Positions 41,599 through 51,195 of a DNA stretch of 64,000 nucleotides are shown here, in pieces. Where the stretch lies: the NCBI GenBank assembly GCA_903923905.1, contig CAIXZH010000092.1:45465-109464 (forward strand). Direction: 5' to 3'. The notes beneath the pieces are model-generated. The model had not been told where the DNA came from. It did not search any database and saw nothing but the letters and a program-made list of their open reading frames with translations. The DNA is from an uncultured Bacteroidia bacterium. Lineage in GTDB: Bacteria; Bacteroidota; Bacteroidia; Bacteroidales; Prolixibacteraceae. The first letter of the stretch is position 1. Each line of letters begins with the position of its first letter. Both the position numbers and the translations under genes were made by a program.

Positions 41599-43323
41599 TT
41601 AATACATTGTTTCGGACGAGTTGGTCCAACCCGGGTTCTGAACCAATTTACCATTCGACAACTGGATCTGGTCATCCGGTATCATGAGGAAACCTCCGGT
41701 ATCATTGACCCGTTTTTCGATATCACCAAAGACACCCCCTGGAGTAGCCTCGAGCGAAGAGAGAACAGTCATATTGTAGATTGTTGCATTTGCCTCATTA
41801 TTCTTAATCTGAGTACCGGCTGCCTTACCATACCAGCGCAATAAATCAAAATAACGGAGTCCCTCAAAGGCAAGTTCCCAATGACGTTCATTCTTAATGT
41901 TGTCGAGAGTCACAGGAACAGAAGGTAATTTTACCCGTGCTCTAACCTGATCCATATAAGACTGGGCATTAGGACTTCCAAGTTCAGCACCCATCAAAAG
42001 GACATCTGCCAGGCGAAGCAAAACGATATTCTGAGTGTTCCAAAGCTGCATATCATTTTTAGCTCCATAATATTTCATTCCATAACCTTCGATAACCGGG
42101 CTAGTGGCTGTACCTACATTAATATTGATCGGAATATATTTCTTGCCCATCAGTTTAGTTTCCTGCCATTGCATGTCTGCACCAAAAACATAGCTGTCCG
42201 TACCTTCAGAGGTATCATCCTCATTCCAGACGGAACCTTGTTTTCTCAGGTCTCCTGAAGGCCATGAATTATAAAAGTTTGGATTAACTGGTGCAAATCC
42301 CCAGCCATGACCGAAGGGAAGTTTTTGTGCTGTAGGATCTCTATGTCCGCAAAATAAATCAACGGTATTGTTGTAGACATTATCCGTTCCCCAATTGGCA
42401 CCACTCAAACCGCAAAAAACGATTTCAAAGATGCTTTCTGTATTTCCTGCATCCATAACCCATTGTAATCCGTTTGCTTTGGCATAACCATAATGAGTTG
42501 AATCTTTAAGAGCATAAGGCCACATATTCCTGAAATCCGGTACCAGGCTTGCACCGCTGTTTGCAATACAATCATCAACATAGGCTATAACCTTATCTTT
42601 GGTTAAACTTCCACCGCCTGCCAAAGGCATCTCTGTTTTCTGATAATACCCTGTATAAAAAAGGAATGCCCTGGCCAAAATCCCTTCAGCAGCCCACTTA
42701 GTAGCTCTTCCCATATTCGCAGTTTTCCATCCTGTACTGATCGGTGTTGGAGGCAGTGAATCAATTGCATTTTTCAAATCCTGTCCAATTTGTGCAAAAA
42801 GGGAATCAGCAGATGCTTTTGGATTATTAGCAGGTGTTGGGTCAATCACTAACGGGACCCGGCCAAATAACCGTGCTAAATCGAAATAGTAATAAGCCCT
42901 TAGAAAACTTGCTTCCCCAAAGATCTTTTCACGTTGGGCCGCATTATCCCATTTGGGTTTATTTATTGAAGCGATAAGGGTGTTTGCTCGAAATATCCCT
43001 TTGTAGCAGGATGCCCAGGTTGTTGCGAATTCATTCGGAACTTTTACGCGAAAGAATTCAATAGCCTGAGGATCTCGGTCATTCTGTCCGCCCCCGCCAA
43101 AACGGTCATCAGACAAAATTTCAGAAATAAGCAACGGGCTGGCCAGTCCGCTAAAACCTGTTGGAAGAATTGCATATATTCCGGTAACTGCCTGATCGGC
43201 ATCTACATATGAACCCGGAAAATTGTCACTGCTTTTCTGGGTGAGATTCTGAGTATCCAGAAAGCTCTGTTTACACCCGGCAAACAGTAGTATTGTAGCT
43301 ATTAATAAAAATATCTTGTTCAT
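41599..43323 (-). CDS. susD: SusD/RagB-family surface lipoprotein
   Basis: This 574-residue lipoprotein has a lipobox LFAGC (about Cys17). The SusD fold is seen in the N-terminal helical part SFLDTQNLTQKSSDNF, the TPR-like ASFLRAYYYFDLARLFGRVPLV, the AEGILARAFLFYTGYY helix and the C-terminal ERHWELAFEGLRYFDLLRWY. It covers the SusC barrel like a lid and binds the oligosaccharide. Its start is 13 bases past the susC stop. Confidence 0.95.
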   Translation of the reverse strand: MNKIFLLIATILLFAGCKQSFLDTQNLTQKSSDNFPGSYVDADQAVTGIYAILPTGFSGLASPLLISEILSDDRFGGGGQNDRDPQAIEFFRVKVPNEFATTWASCYKGIFRANTLIASINKPKWDNAAQREKIFGEASFLRAYYYFDLARLFGRVPLVIDPTPANNPKASADSLFAQIGQDLKNAIDSLPPTPISTGWKTANMGRATKWAAEGILARAFLFYTGYYQKTEMPLAGGGSLTKDKVIAYVDDCIANSGASLVPDFRNMWPYALKDSTHYGYAKANGLQWVMDAGNTESIFEIVFCGLSGANWGTDNVYNNTVDLFCGHRDPTAQKLPFGHGWGFAPVNPNFYNSWPSGDLRKQGSVWNEDDTSEGTDSYVFGADMQWQETKLMGKKYIPININVGTATSPVIEGYGMKYYGAKNDMQLWNTQNIVLLRLADVLLMGAELGSPNAQSYMDQVRARVKLPSVPVTLDNIKNERHWELAFEGLRYFDLLRWYGKAAGTQIKNNEANATIYNMTVLSSLEATPGGVFGDIEKRVNDTGGFLMIPDDQIQLSNGKLVQNPGWTNSSETMY

Positions 43324-43336
43324 GATTTATCGGGTA

Positions 43337-46300
43337 TTAAAATTTTAAACTTAGACCAATCAAACATGTCCTCGGACTTGGGTAGAATCCCAGATCGATA
43401 CCTTTGGTCCATCCAAAATTTGTATCATCAGTACTTGTACCAATTTCAGGATCCATTCCTGAATATTTGGTAAATGTGTAGAGGTTCTGAATGGCAAAAT
43501 AGAGGCGCATTTGTTCGAGCGGAGATGATTTAAACAGTTTTTTGAAATCATAGCCGATTGTAACATTGCTAATTCTCAGATAATCACCATTTTCAATCTG
43601 AAGATCCGAAGTATATTGCTGATTGATGCTTGATCCGTCAGTAACACGTGGAAGTCTGTTGGATGTACCTTCACCATGCCATCTTCCCAATACTTCAGTA
43701 GTATAGTTATTTTGAGGACTGCCGGCATCATGCCAGTCGCGGGCAATCTGGTTCCCTGCAACGCCATAAGTTGCTATCAGCAGGTCGAAACCTTTATACT
43801 CGGCGTTTAAGTTTAAAGAGAAAATAAAATGCGGGTTAGGATCACCAATCTTCACTTTGTCGTTATCGTCGATAACACCATCGTGGTTCGTATCTACAAA
43901 CTTCACATCACCTGGAACAGCATTCGGCATAATAACTACACCTGCCGGATTTTTATAGTTTGAAACTTCGGCCTGGTTCTGGAAAATTCCCGCAGTTTTG
44001 TAACCCCAGAAATATCCGACAGGATAACCTACCTGAGCCCGTGCAATATAAGGACCATTCCCCCATAACTTCACATTTGTTGCAGCGATTAATTTCTGAC
44101 TGTTCTGGATATCGGTAACTTCATTCTTGTTAAAGCTGAAATTGCCAGTAATACCATATTTAAATCCATGAACATTATCTTTCCAGTTTAAACCAAGTTC
44201 AACTCCTTTATTCACAATTGCACCCCCATTAATATATGGTGCAGCATCAACTCCCCAACTTGCCAGAATCGGCGCTGCAACTAACCAACCTTTGGTTGTC
44301 TTTTTGTAATAATCGAAGGCAACATTAAGTCTTGAACCCAGGAAACGGGCATCAAAGCCAAGATCCAACTGTTCTGAAGTTTCCCATTTCAAATTCGGTG
44401 TAGGAATATTCAAGGGATAAGCTCCAAGTGTTGGAACGGTTTTACTTGATCCAAAATAATAATTTGCGAGCGTATTATCGGTGTTATAAGCAATCTGTGA
44501 GGTATACTGGAATCCGGGAATACTCTGATTCCCATTTTGTCCCCAGCTACCCCTGACCTTGAGGAAATCCAAAAATGCTTTGGTTGATTCCAGAAACTTT
44601 TCGTTTGTGGCAACCCAACCAGCCGAAACAGAAGGGAAAGAACCCCAACGATGTCCCTGAGCAAAATTTGAAGATCCGTCAGCACGCATAACCAGAGTCA
44701 TTAAATAAGTCTCCTTGTAGTCGTAATTAATACGGCCAAAATAGGATAATATTCCACCTTTGGTCCAGGGACTACCCCCGATACTTGCAGTGGCTGCAAC
44801 ATTTGCATTATCGATATATGCGTGTTGAAAGTCTTTGAAAACGCTGTTTAAATTGGTAATTGATTCCCCTTCACCAAGTCCGGAACGTTCTGCGCTCATA
44901 CCTGCCAAAATGTTAAAGTGATGAAGACTCTTATAAGTAAAGTCATAATTCAGCGTATTTTCAAACATCCATCCGCCAATACCAAAGCTTGAATTTTGGC
45001 TAACTGTGTTGGAGGTTTGCACATTTACCGGGCCTAAATTATAGGTCGGAGTCCAGCTCCTCCAGGTAGATGCACTCGGATTTACAGAAAACATACTCTT
45101 GTATTTTAACCCTTTAATCGGTTGGATTTCAACATAGGCATTCATGTTCATGTTGAAGCTTTTGGAGATATTAGATCCTCTGTAAATCATCGAAGCCGTT
45201 GGATTTGAGGTATTTGAATTCCAGGGAATCGCATAATGATAGGGGAATGCCGGATCAGTTTTATCAGCTGCCCACATTGGAAGAACAGGCATGGTTTGTG
45301 CAGATGATGCGATATCATTCCACCACATATTCCCGGTTGCAATACCGTGGTTATTATTGTTTGTAAATGATAAATTCTCTCCGACTTTGATAATATCGAA
45401 ATTCTTGTGAAGAATCACATGATCAGAGTTTATCCGAAGTGTATACCGCTCGTAGGTTGATTGAACCGGAGCTCCAAATATTCCCTGCTGGTCAGTATAG
45501 GATGAACCAATCGAGAATGTCGAGGTTTTATTTCCACCAGTGATGTTAACGGCATGGCTTTGGATAGGGGCACTCTTATTTTGCATTTGTTTGAGCCAAT
45601 TGGTACCATTCCATTGGCCATTTATTATTTTTTCATAATCACCTGGTGCCAATAATTTGTCGTAATCGGCTTTGGTATAGAGCGGCAGTGATGAGTTCAT
45701 TCGTTGCTCATTCTCAATCATCAGATATTCTTTTGCATTCAAAAGAGGTAACATTCTGAACACATTTTGCACTCCGTAAGAACCATCATAGGTTACGGAA
45801 ATCTTTCCGTCTTTTCCCTTTTTGGTAGTTACCATAATTACCCCATTGGCAGCCCTTGCTCCATAAATAGCCGCAGATGCCGCATCCTTTAAAATATCAA
45901 TTGATTCGATATCACTTGTGGTCAAATAATCGATATTCCCTCTTGGAACCCCATCTACAATGTACAATGGCTGGGCGTTTCCAATGGTTCCAATACCGCG
46001 GATGGCTACCTTAAAACCTGCTCCGGGCTCACCTGAAACTTTCGTAATATTTACTCCGGGGGATTGGCTTTGTAAGGCCGTTAATGGCGAAACGGTATTC
46101 ATCTTTTGAATATCCTCGCCTTTAACCTGAACAGTAGCGCCAGTGACCAATTTTTTCCGTTGGACACCATAGCCTACTGCTACAACCTCATCAAGTCCGA
46201 TGGTTAGTGGCACCATTTTTACGGTAAAAGTAGTCTGCTTGCCAACTGTAATCTCTTGTGATGTCATTCCTATAAAAGAAATTACAATAGCTTTAGCATT

Positions 46301-46537
46301 AGCGGGTAAACTGATGGCAAATTTACCATCCATATCACTGACAGTACCAGAAGTGGTCCCTTTGACAACTATGGTTGCCCCTGGAACCGGAGAACCTGAT
46401 TCATCGGTTACTTTCCCACTGACAGTTTTTTGCTGGGCATAGGCCATCCCTGCAAACAATACCATTAAAAGAATCATGGATAAGAATCGTCCTGTCCACT
46501 TCCCTCCTGGCGAAAAACAAAGTTTAATTGGTTTCAT
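43337..46537 (-). CDS. susC: SusC/RagA-family TonB-linked outer-membrane transporter
   Basis: This 1066-residue barrel has a signal peptide (ending AYAQ). A carboxypeptidase-like domain (about 35-110; TVSGKVTDESGSPVPGATIVV, then GTTSGTVSDMDGKFAI) comes next, then a TonB-dependent plug (about 115-230) with AVGYGVQRKK and ATVQVKGEDI, and a 22-strand-type barrel to the end (CLIGLSLKF). It imports oligosaccharides with SusD, using TonB energy. It heads the minus-strand arm of the glycan locus, and a -7 box and a small frame lie upstream. Confidence 0.96.
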   Translation of the reverse strand: MKPIKLCFSPGGKWTGRFLSMILLMVLFAGMAYAQQKTVSGKVTDESGSPVPGATIVVKGTTSGTVSDMDGKFAISLPANAKAIVISFIGMTSQEITVGKQTTFTVKMVPLTIGLDEVVAVGYGVQRKKLVTGATVQVKGEDIQKMNTVSPLTALQSQSPGVNITKVSGEPGAGFKVAIRGIGTIGNAQPLYIVDGVPRGNIDYLTTSDIESIDILKDAASAAIYGARAANGVIMVTTKKGKDGKISVTYDGSYGVQNVFRMLPLLNAKEYLMIENEQRMNSSLPLYTKADYDKLLAPGDYEKIINGQWNGTNWLKQMQNKSAPIQSHAVNITGGNKTSTFSIGSSYTDQQGIFGAPVQSTYERYTLRINSDHVILHKNFDIIKVGENLSFTNNNNHGIATGNMWWNDIASSAQTMPVLPMWAADKTDPAFPYHYAIPWNSNTSNPTASMIYRGSNISKSFNMNMNAYVEIQPIKGLKYKSMFSVNPSASTWRSWTPTYNLGPVNVQTSNTVSQNSSFGIGGWMFENTLNYDFTYKSLHHFNILAGMSAERSGLGEGESITNLNSVFKDFQHAYIDNANVAATASIGGSPWTKGGILSYFGRINYDYKETYLMTLVMRADGSSNFAQGHRWGSFPSVSAGWVATNEKFLESTKAFLDFLKVRGSWGQNGNQSIPGFQYTSQIAYNTDNTLANYYFGSSKTVPTLGAYPLNIPTPNLKWETSEQLDLGFDARFLGSRLNVAFDYYKKTTKGWLVAAPILASWGVDAAPYINGGAIVNKGVELGLNWKDNVHGFKYGITGNFSFNKNEVTDIQNSQKLIAATNVKLWGNGPYIARAQVGYPVGYFWGYKTAGIFQNQAEVSNYKNPAGVVIMPNAVPGDVKFVDTNHDGVIDDNDKVKIGDPNPHFIFSLNLNAEYKGFDLLIATYGVAGNQIARDWHDAGSPQNNYTTEVLGRWHGEGTSNRLPRVTDGSSINQQYTSDLQIENGDYLRISNVTIGYDFKKLFKSSPLEQMRLYFAIQNLYTFTKYSGMDPEIGTSTDDTNFGWTKGIDLGFYPSPRTCLIGLSLKF

Positions 46538-46617
46538 AAATACATAGACTTAAGATTAAAAATTAAAGAATTAAGAACGAGTTTGATTTTTGGTTGTTAT
46601 ATTTAAATGAATGAAAT

Positions 46618-46710
46618 TCATAAATTATTAATTAGTAGCAGGATACTGATAATAATGATCATATAGATGAGCACTTCAATGATCAGGTACATGTACTTTG
46701 GATTTTTCAT
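46618..46710 (-). CDS. Candidate 30-residue membrane micro-protein upstream of susC
   Basis: A frame from ATG (46710) to TGA encodes 30 residues: a short polar start (MKNPKYM), then an almost continuous hydrophobic helix with one Glu, ending INNL. It lies between a susC-facing -7 box and susC, so it would be on the same message. It has no Shine-Dalgarno match, but that is normal in Bacteroidota. AT-rich DNA can produce Ile/Leu-rich frames by chance, so this is a candidate, not a certain gene. Confidence 0.4.
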   Translation of the reverse strand: MKNPKYMYLIIEVLIYMIIIISILLLINNL

Positions 46711-46766
46711 AAAAAGGGTGATTATTTTAACGAGCCGTTTAGTTAAGTCTTGTTAAAAAATGTAAT

Positions 46767-46774
46767 CAAATGTA
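46767..46774 (-). promoter_or_regulatory. Candidate -7 box driving susC
   Basis: The minus strand reads TACATTTG, matching TAnnTTTG. No -33 element has the standard spacing (the nearest TTTG is 14 bases upstream), as expected for an activator-dependent promoter. Confidence 0.45.
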
Positions 46775-46801
46775 CCCTGAACCTCAATCAAAAGGGTATA
46801 T

Positions 46802-46855
46802 CATTTGTTTTTAAAAGCATGACAATTGTTTCAATGACAGGTGCAATTTGTTTCA
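46802..46855. promoter_or_regulatory. Direct repeats with 21-base period, candidate hybrid-regulator binding sites
   Basis: Three related elements start at 46802 (CATTTGTTTTTA), 46823 (CAATTGTTTCAA) and 46844 (CAATTTGTTTCA), spaced by exactly 21 bases, or two helical turns. They lie just upstream of the susC -7 box. AraC-type output domains like that of the divergent sensor bind direct repeats on one face of the helix. Confidence 0.5.
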
Positions 46856-46914
46856 GAAAGGGGGGTCATATGTAAACTTTGATATTTTAGTAGTATATTT
46901 CACCATTGATTTTA

Positions 46915-46922
46915 TATTTTTG
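46915..46922 (+). promoter_or_regulatory. Candidate -7 box of the hybrid sensor gene
   Basis: TATTTTTG matches TAnnTTTG, 63 bases before the TTG start at 46986. No -33 partner is visible at the normal distance. Confidence 0.4.
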
Positions 46923-46985
46923 ACAAGGTGATTTGATCCAAATATTCAATCATTTTTGCCTAACTAACTATAATCTTTTAATTAC

Positions 46986-49900
46986 TTGAAAAAGAGAAAA
47001 TCATTGATTTTTCATCCGGTCTATAGTTTCTTTTCAGTTGCAACCATTCGTATCATAAGAAATGCTGTTGCAGCAATGCTGATGATATCGTTTTTGAATA
47101 CCCCATTGTCCGGGCAGGAAAACCGATTTGTATTTTCTCATCTGAGTGTCAATAACGGATTATCACAGAATCAGATCAATTGTATTTACAGGGATTCAAA
47201 GGGATTTGTTTGGTTTGGAACAAATGCCGGTCTAAACCGGTTTGACGGATCCAGCTGTGAAATTTTTACCAGCGAAAATCCGGTAAACGGATCAATTACC
47301 AATAATAACATTAATGGAATCGCTGAAGATAAAAACGGGAACCTCTGGATAGGAACAGGAAATGGAGTTAGTATCCTAAATGGCAATACCTATGAAATTA
47401 AAAACCTGAATTATGCCTCCTCTGCACGTAATAATTGTGGTGATATCCTTTATATCAACACTATGGCTTCTGATAAGAACGGGAATATCTGGATTGGTAC
47501 CAACAACGGTTGTTTTTTTAATGATATTCAAAAAAATTCAGTTCATCATATTTTAATCGACAGTACCAATTGTAATTCACCATTGAACAGTATTTCGTCG
47601 ATTGTTCAGGATCGGATAGGGAATATGTGGATTAGTTCAAAAAACGGATATATCATTAAATATAGAGAATCGTCGAAAGGTTTTGAAAAATTCAAAATTC
47701 CGGAAAATGCTGACAGATCCCAGGATAGTCATACAAGATTGTATATTGATCAACAAAATGATCTTTGGGTAGGAAATTTGTATGGGCTTTATCTTTTTGA
47801 TGTCAATAACGAAGTCTGGAACAACCGTTTTAACGATCAATTTAAAGAAACTGAGGGATTAAAAAGAGTTGACGCAATATCGCAAAATACCGACGGTCTT
47901 ATTTGGGCCGCTGCTGACGGAGGAGGAGCCTTTATTATCGATAAAAAACTCAGGCGAATAACCAATTTAAAACACCAGCCCTTTGATGATCAGAAACTCT
48001 CTTCCAATGGGCTTTCATACGTCTTTTGCGATTCAGATGGAATTGTCTGGTTAGGAACAACAAAGAAAGGGGTTAATTATTACAAGAAAAATCTCTTTCA
48101 ATTCCGGATTTACAGACATTTGGCCGGAGATCCTAATAGCCTCAGCCATAATGATGTAAATTCATTAGCCGAAGATTGGAAAGGAAATATCTGGATTGGG
48201 ACCGATGGAGGTGGACTAAATTACCTGGACCGAAAAACCCAAAACATTACCACCATTAAATTAAATCAACTGTCTAACAACACATTAAGCAGTAATATTA
48301 TAGTTTCCTTATTCAATGACCATTCCAACAATTTATGGATTGGCACCTATTTTGGAGGTCTCGACAAGCTGGATCCTTCTACCGGGAAATTTACGGTTTA
48401 TAAAAATAAACAGGACGACTCCACCTCCATCTCTGACGACAGAATTTACGGAATTTGTGAGGATGAAATGAATAATCTTTGGGTAGGCACACTGGGTAGC
48501 GGAATTGACCTGCTGGATCAAAAAACAGGTAAGTTCAGCCGATTTAATGCACTTAATACCTCTATTTGCAGTGACTATATTACATCGCTCTACTGTGACA
48601 AAACTAAAAGGGTTTGGATATCAACATCAAATGGTCTCTCTTTCTTTAATAAGTATGCCAAAACTTTTCAGTGCCTTCAAAAACGACAGGGCGATATAAA
48701 ATCCATCACCGATAATAATGTGACCAGTTGTTTTGAGGATAGCCGGGGATTTTTCTGGGTCTGTACTAAAAATGGATTGAACCTGCTGAATCGTACTAAT
48801 AATTCATTTAAACAATTTACCATCGCTGACGGGTTACCCTCCAACACTATTCAACGTATCGTCGAAGACAAAAATAAGAACTTATGGATTAGTTCAAGAA
48901 ATGGGATATCAGAGCTGGTACTTAAAAATGTTCAGAGTCCGGATAAATTTGATTTTACGTTCACAAATTATAATATCACAGACGGACTTCAGGGAAAAGA
49001 GTTTAATGAACCATCCGCCCTCTGTGCCTCTGACGGAGAGATTTTTTTTGGAGGCCCGGATGGATTGAATGCATTTTATCCTAATGAAGTAAAAAATGAC
49101 ACAATTTTTGCAAAGCTTATTTTCAGGGATTTTAGGGTTTTTAATAAAAGTATTCCCTACGGGCAAAAATATGACAACAGGATACTCCTGGAAAAACCCG
49201 TTTTCAATACTGAAGAGATAGAATTAAAATACCGCGAAAATTCATTTACCATTGAATTTATTGCACTTAATTACTTCTCACCTGATAAAAATAGCTATGC
49301 CTATAAACTTGATGGATTTAATAATCAATGGATTACTACTGACGGGAAAAAGAACTCAGCCACCTATACTAACCTAAATAACGGAACCTATATTTTCCAT
49401 GTAAAAGAGTTGAAAGGGAATTCAGAAGGTAAGGAAATCTCACTGAAAATTGTTGTTCTTCCCCCATTCTGGAAAAGCTGGATTGCCTATATCATTTACG
49501 CTATACTTATCTTTTTGTTACTCATTCTTCTTCGGCAACTCATTTTGGTAAGGGAGAGAATCAATATGCGAATTGAACATGAAAGACTTGAAAATCAACA
49601 TATTCACGAAATTGATTCTTTGAAAATCAAGTTTTTCACCAATATTTCTCATGAGTTCCGGACTCCACTAACACTAATTATGGCACCTGTAGAAAAATTA
49701 TTGTTGCAATTAAAGGAAAAGCCGGAGGAGAAATACCTGAAACTAATTGACCAAAATGCCAAAAGATTGTTACAAATGGTCAACCAATTGCTTGATTTTA
49801 GAAAATTAGAGGTCCAGGGATTCAATTATAATCCATCGTTTGGTGATATCATAGCATTTCTCCAGGAGACCGTTTCTTCTTTTAATAATCTAAGCGAACA

Positions 49901-51185
49901 AAAGCATGTTCAACTGGTTTTCAACACCCGAATCAAAGAACTGAATACTTACTTTGACAAAGATAAGCTGGAGAAAATTATATTTAATCTGCTTTCGAAT
50001 GCTTTCAAATTTACCCCGGGAAATGGCAAGGTATCAGTCACAGTGTTTGCCAAAACTGGCCATAACGATTTGTTTAACAATAACATAAGCGGTCATCTTG
50101 TGATAGATGTCGAAGATACCGGAATTGGTATTGCTTCAGACAAGATTGAGAAAATATTCACCCGGTTTTTTCAAATCGATTCGTCCGGACAGGTTGAAAA
50201 AGGGACAGGAATCGGTCTCTCTCTGGTATCCGAATTTGTTAAGCTTCATGAAGGTGAGATTTCAGTAACCAGTGAAATTGGAAGGGGAAGTTGTTTTACC
50301 ATTTTATTACCGATAAATAATTCAGAATTACCTGACACACCAACGGTTGTTGAAACTGAGGTTAAAATCAGCCAATACACTGCCATTACTCCTGAACTAG
50401 ATGAAATTCAGCAATCTTCCGAAAAACCAGTAATCCTTATTGTGGAAGACAATGACGATTTACGCTTTTACCTCAAAGACAATTTGTTTCAAAAATACCA
50501 TATCCATGAGGCTTCGAATGGAGAAGATGCATTAAAACTTATTCTTAAAATTACTCCGGATCTGATTATCAGTGATATAATGATGCCTGGAATGGATGGA
50601 ATCGAATTGTGCAGGCGGATTAAATCGGACAGGACCATCTGTCATATCCCATTGATTTTGTTAACCGCCAGAACATCTGAACAGCAACAACTGGAGGGAT
50701 TAGAGACAGGTGCAGATGACTATGTTACAAAACCATTTAATTTTCAGATCCTTGAAGCTAAAATTAACAATATCATCAACCTAAGACGAAATTCACGACA
50801 CGTTTTCAGAACTAAGATTAATATCGAACCTCATGATATAGCGGTTACCTCCCTTGATGAACAGTTTATGCGAAAGGCACTTGAGCTTGTTGAGAAAAAT
50901 ATGTCGGTAACCGACTATACTGTTGAAACAATGAGTCATGATCTGGGAATGAGCAGAACGTTACTTTATAAAAAAATCCTTGCACTCACAGGGAGACCTC
51001 CATTGGAATTTGTCCGTTCACTCAGGCTAAAAAGGGCTGCTCTCCTGCTGACCAAAAGTCAGATGAATGTTTCTGAAATTGCTTTTCAGGTCGGATTTAA
51101 TGACCCCAAATATTTCAGTAAACATTTTAAAAGCGAATTCGGAGTACTTCCCTCAAAATATGTTGGAAGATCAGATCCTTCTTAG
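46986..51185 (+). CDS. Hybrid two-component system regulator of the glycan locus
   Basis: This 1399-residue inner-membrane sensor-regulator has an N-terminal signal or anchor (about 20-44) and a periplasmic double propeller (about 45-740) with at least 13 blades of the type GNIWIGTDGGGLNYL. A Y_Y_Y domain (about 760-825) and one membrane helix (about 831-853) follow. The cytoplasmic parts are a histidine kinase (phospho-His889 in ISHEFRTPL; ATP site NLLSNAFKFTP, DTGIGIA and GTGIGLSLV), a receiver (phospho-Asp1197 in ISDIMMPGMDG) and an AraC-type DNA-binding domain (about 1290-1395). It senses an oligosaccharide and activates susC. The start is TTG: the basic stretch KKRKS follows it and an in-frame TAA lies just upstream, while the first ATG (47076) would cut into the signal. 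Confidence 0.95.
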   Translation: MKKRKSLIFHPVYSFFSVATIRIIRNAVAAMLMISFLNTPLSGQENRFVFSHLSVNNGLSQNQINCIYRDSKGFVWFGTNAGLNRFDGSSCEIFTSENPVNGSITNNNINGIAEDKNGNLWIGTGNGVSILNGNTYEIKNLNYASSARNNCGDILYINTMASDKNGNIWIGTNNGCFFNDIQKNSVHHILIDSTNCNSPLNSISSIVQDRIGNMWISSKNGYIIKYRESSKGFEKFKIPENADRSQDSHTRLYIDQQNDLWVGNLYGLYLFDVNNEVWNNRFNDQFKETEGLKRVDAISQNTDGLIWAAADGGGAFIIDKKLRRITNLKHQPFDDQKLSSNGLSYVFCDSDGIVWLGTTKKGVNYYKKNLFQFRIYRHLAGDPNSLSHNDVNSLAEDWKGNIWIGTDGGGLNYLDRKTQNITTIKLNQLSNNTLSSNIIVSLFNDHSNNLWIGTYFGGLDKLDPSTGKFTVYKNKQDDSTSISDDRIYGICEDEMNNLWVGTLGSGIDLLDQKTGKFSRFNALNTSICSDYITSLYCDKTKRVWISTSNGLSFFNKYAKTFQCLQKRQGDIKSITDNNVTSCFEDSRGFFWVCTKNGLNLLNRTNNSFKQFTIADGLPSNTIQRIVEDKNKNLWISSRNGISELVLKNVQSPDKFDFTFTNYNITDGLQGKEFNEPSALCASDGEIFFGGPDGLNAFYPNEVKNDTIFAKLIFRDFRVFNKSIPYGQKYDNRILLEKPVFNTEEIELKYRENSFTIEFIALNYFSPDKNSYAYKLDGFNNQWITTDGKKNSATYTNLNNGTYIFHVKELKGNSEGKEISLKIVVLPPFWKSWIAYIIYAILIFLLLILLRQLILVRERINMRIEHERLENQHIHEIDSLKIKFFTNISHEFRTPLTLIMAPVEKLLLQLKEKPEEKYLKLIDQNAKRLLQMVNQLLDFRKLEVQGFNYNPSFGDIIAFLQETVSSFNNLSEQKHVQLVFNTRIKELNTYFDKDKLEKIIFNLLSNAFKFTPGNGKVSVTVFAKTGHNDLFNNNISGHLVIDVEDTGIGIASDKIEKIFTRFFQIDSSGQVEKGTGIGLSLVSEFVKLHEGEISVTSEIGRGSCFTILLPINNSELPDTPTVVETEVKISQYTAITPELDEIQQSSEKPVILIVEDNDDLRFYLKDNLFQKYHIHEASNGEDALKLILKITPDLIISDIMMPGMDGIELCRRIKSDRTICHIPLILLTARTSEQQQLEGLETGADDYVTKPFNFQILEAKINNIINLRRNSRHVFRTKINIEPHDIAVTSLDEQFMRKALELVEKNMSVTDYTVETMSHDLGMSRTLLYKKILALTGRPPLEFVRSLRLKRAALLLTKSQMNVSEIAFQVGFNDPKYFSKHFKSEFGVLPSKYVGRSDPS

Positions 51186-51195
51186 ATTATTTGAT

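Larger units (their letters stand above)
46538..46985. other. Regulatory region between susC and the hybrid sensor gene
   Basis: This 448-base stretch separates divergent susC and the hybrid sensor. It holds a 30-codon frame on the minus strand (46618-46710), a minus-strand -7 box (46767-46774), three 21-base-spaced direct repeats (46802-46855) and a plus-strand -7 box (46915-46922). Confidence 0.7.

Noticed and set aside
41574..41675. Longer N-terminus for the SusE-position lipoprotein
   Set aside because: The extra residues come from the 3' end of susD in another frame. The lipoprotein signal starts at 41573.
51067..51195. Longer N-terminus for the GH5 enzyme
   Set aside because: It overlaps the end of the hybrid-sensor gene in another frame and lacks a signal peptide. 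The ATG at 51196 begins a clear one.
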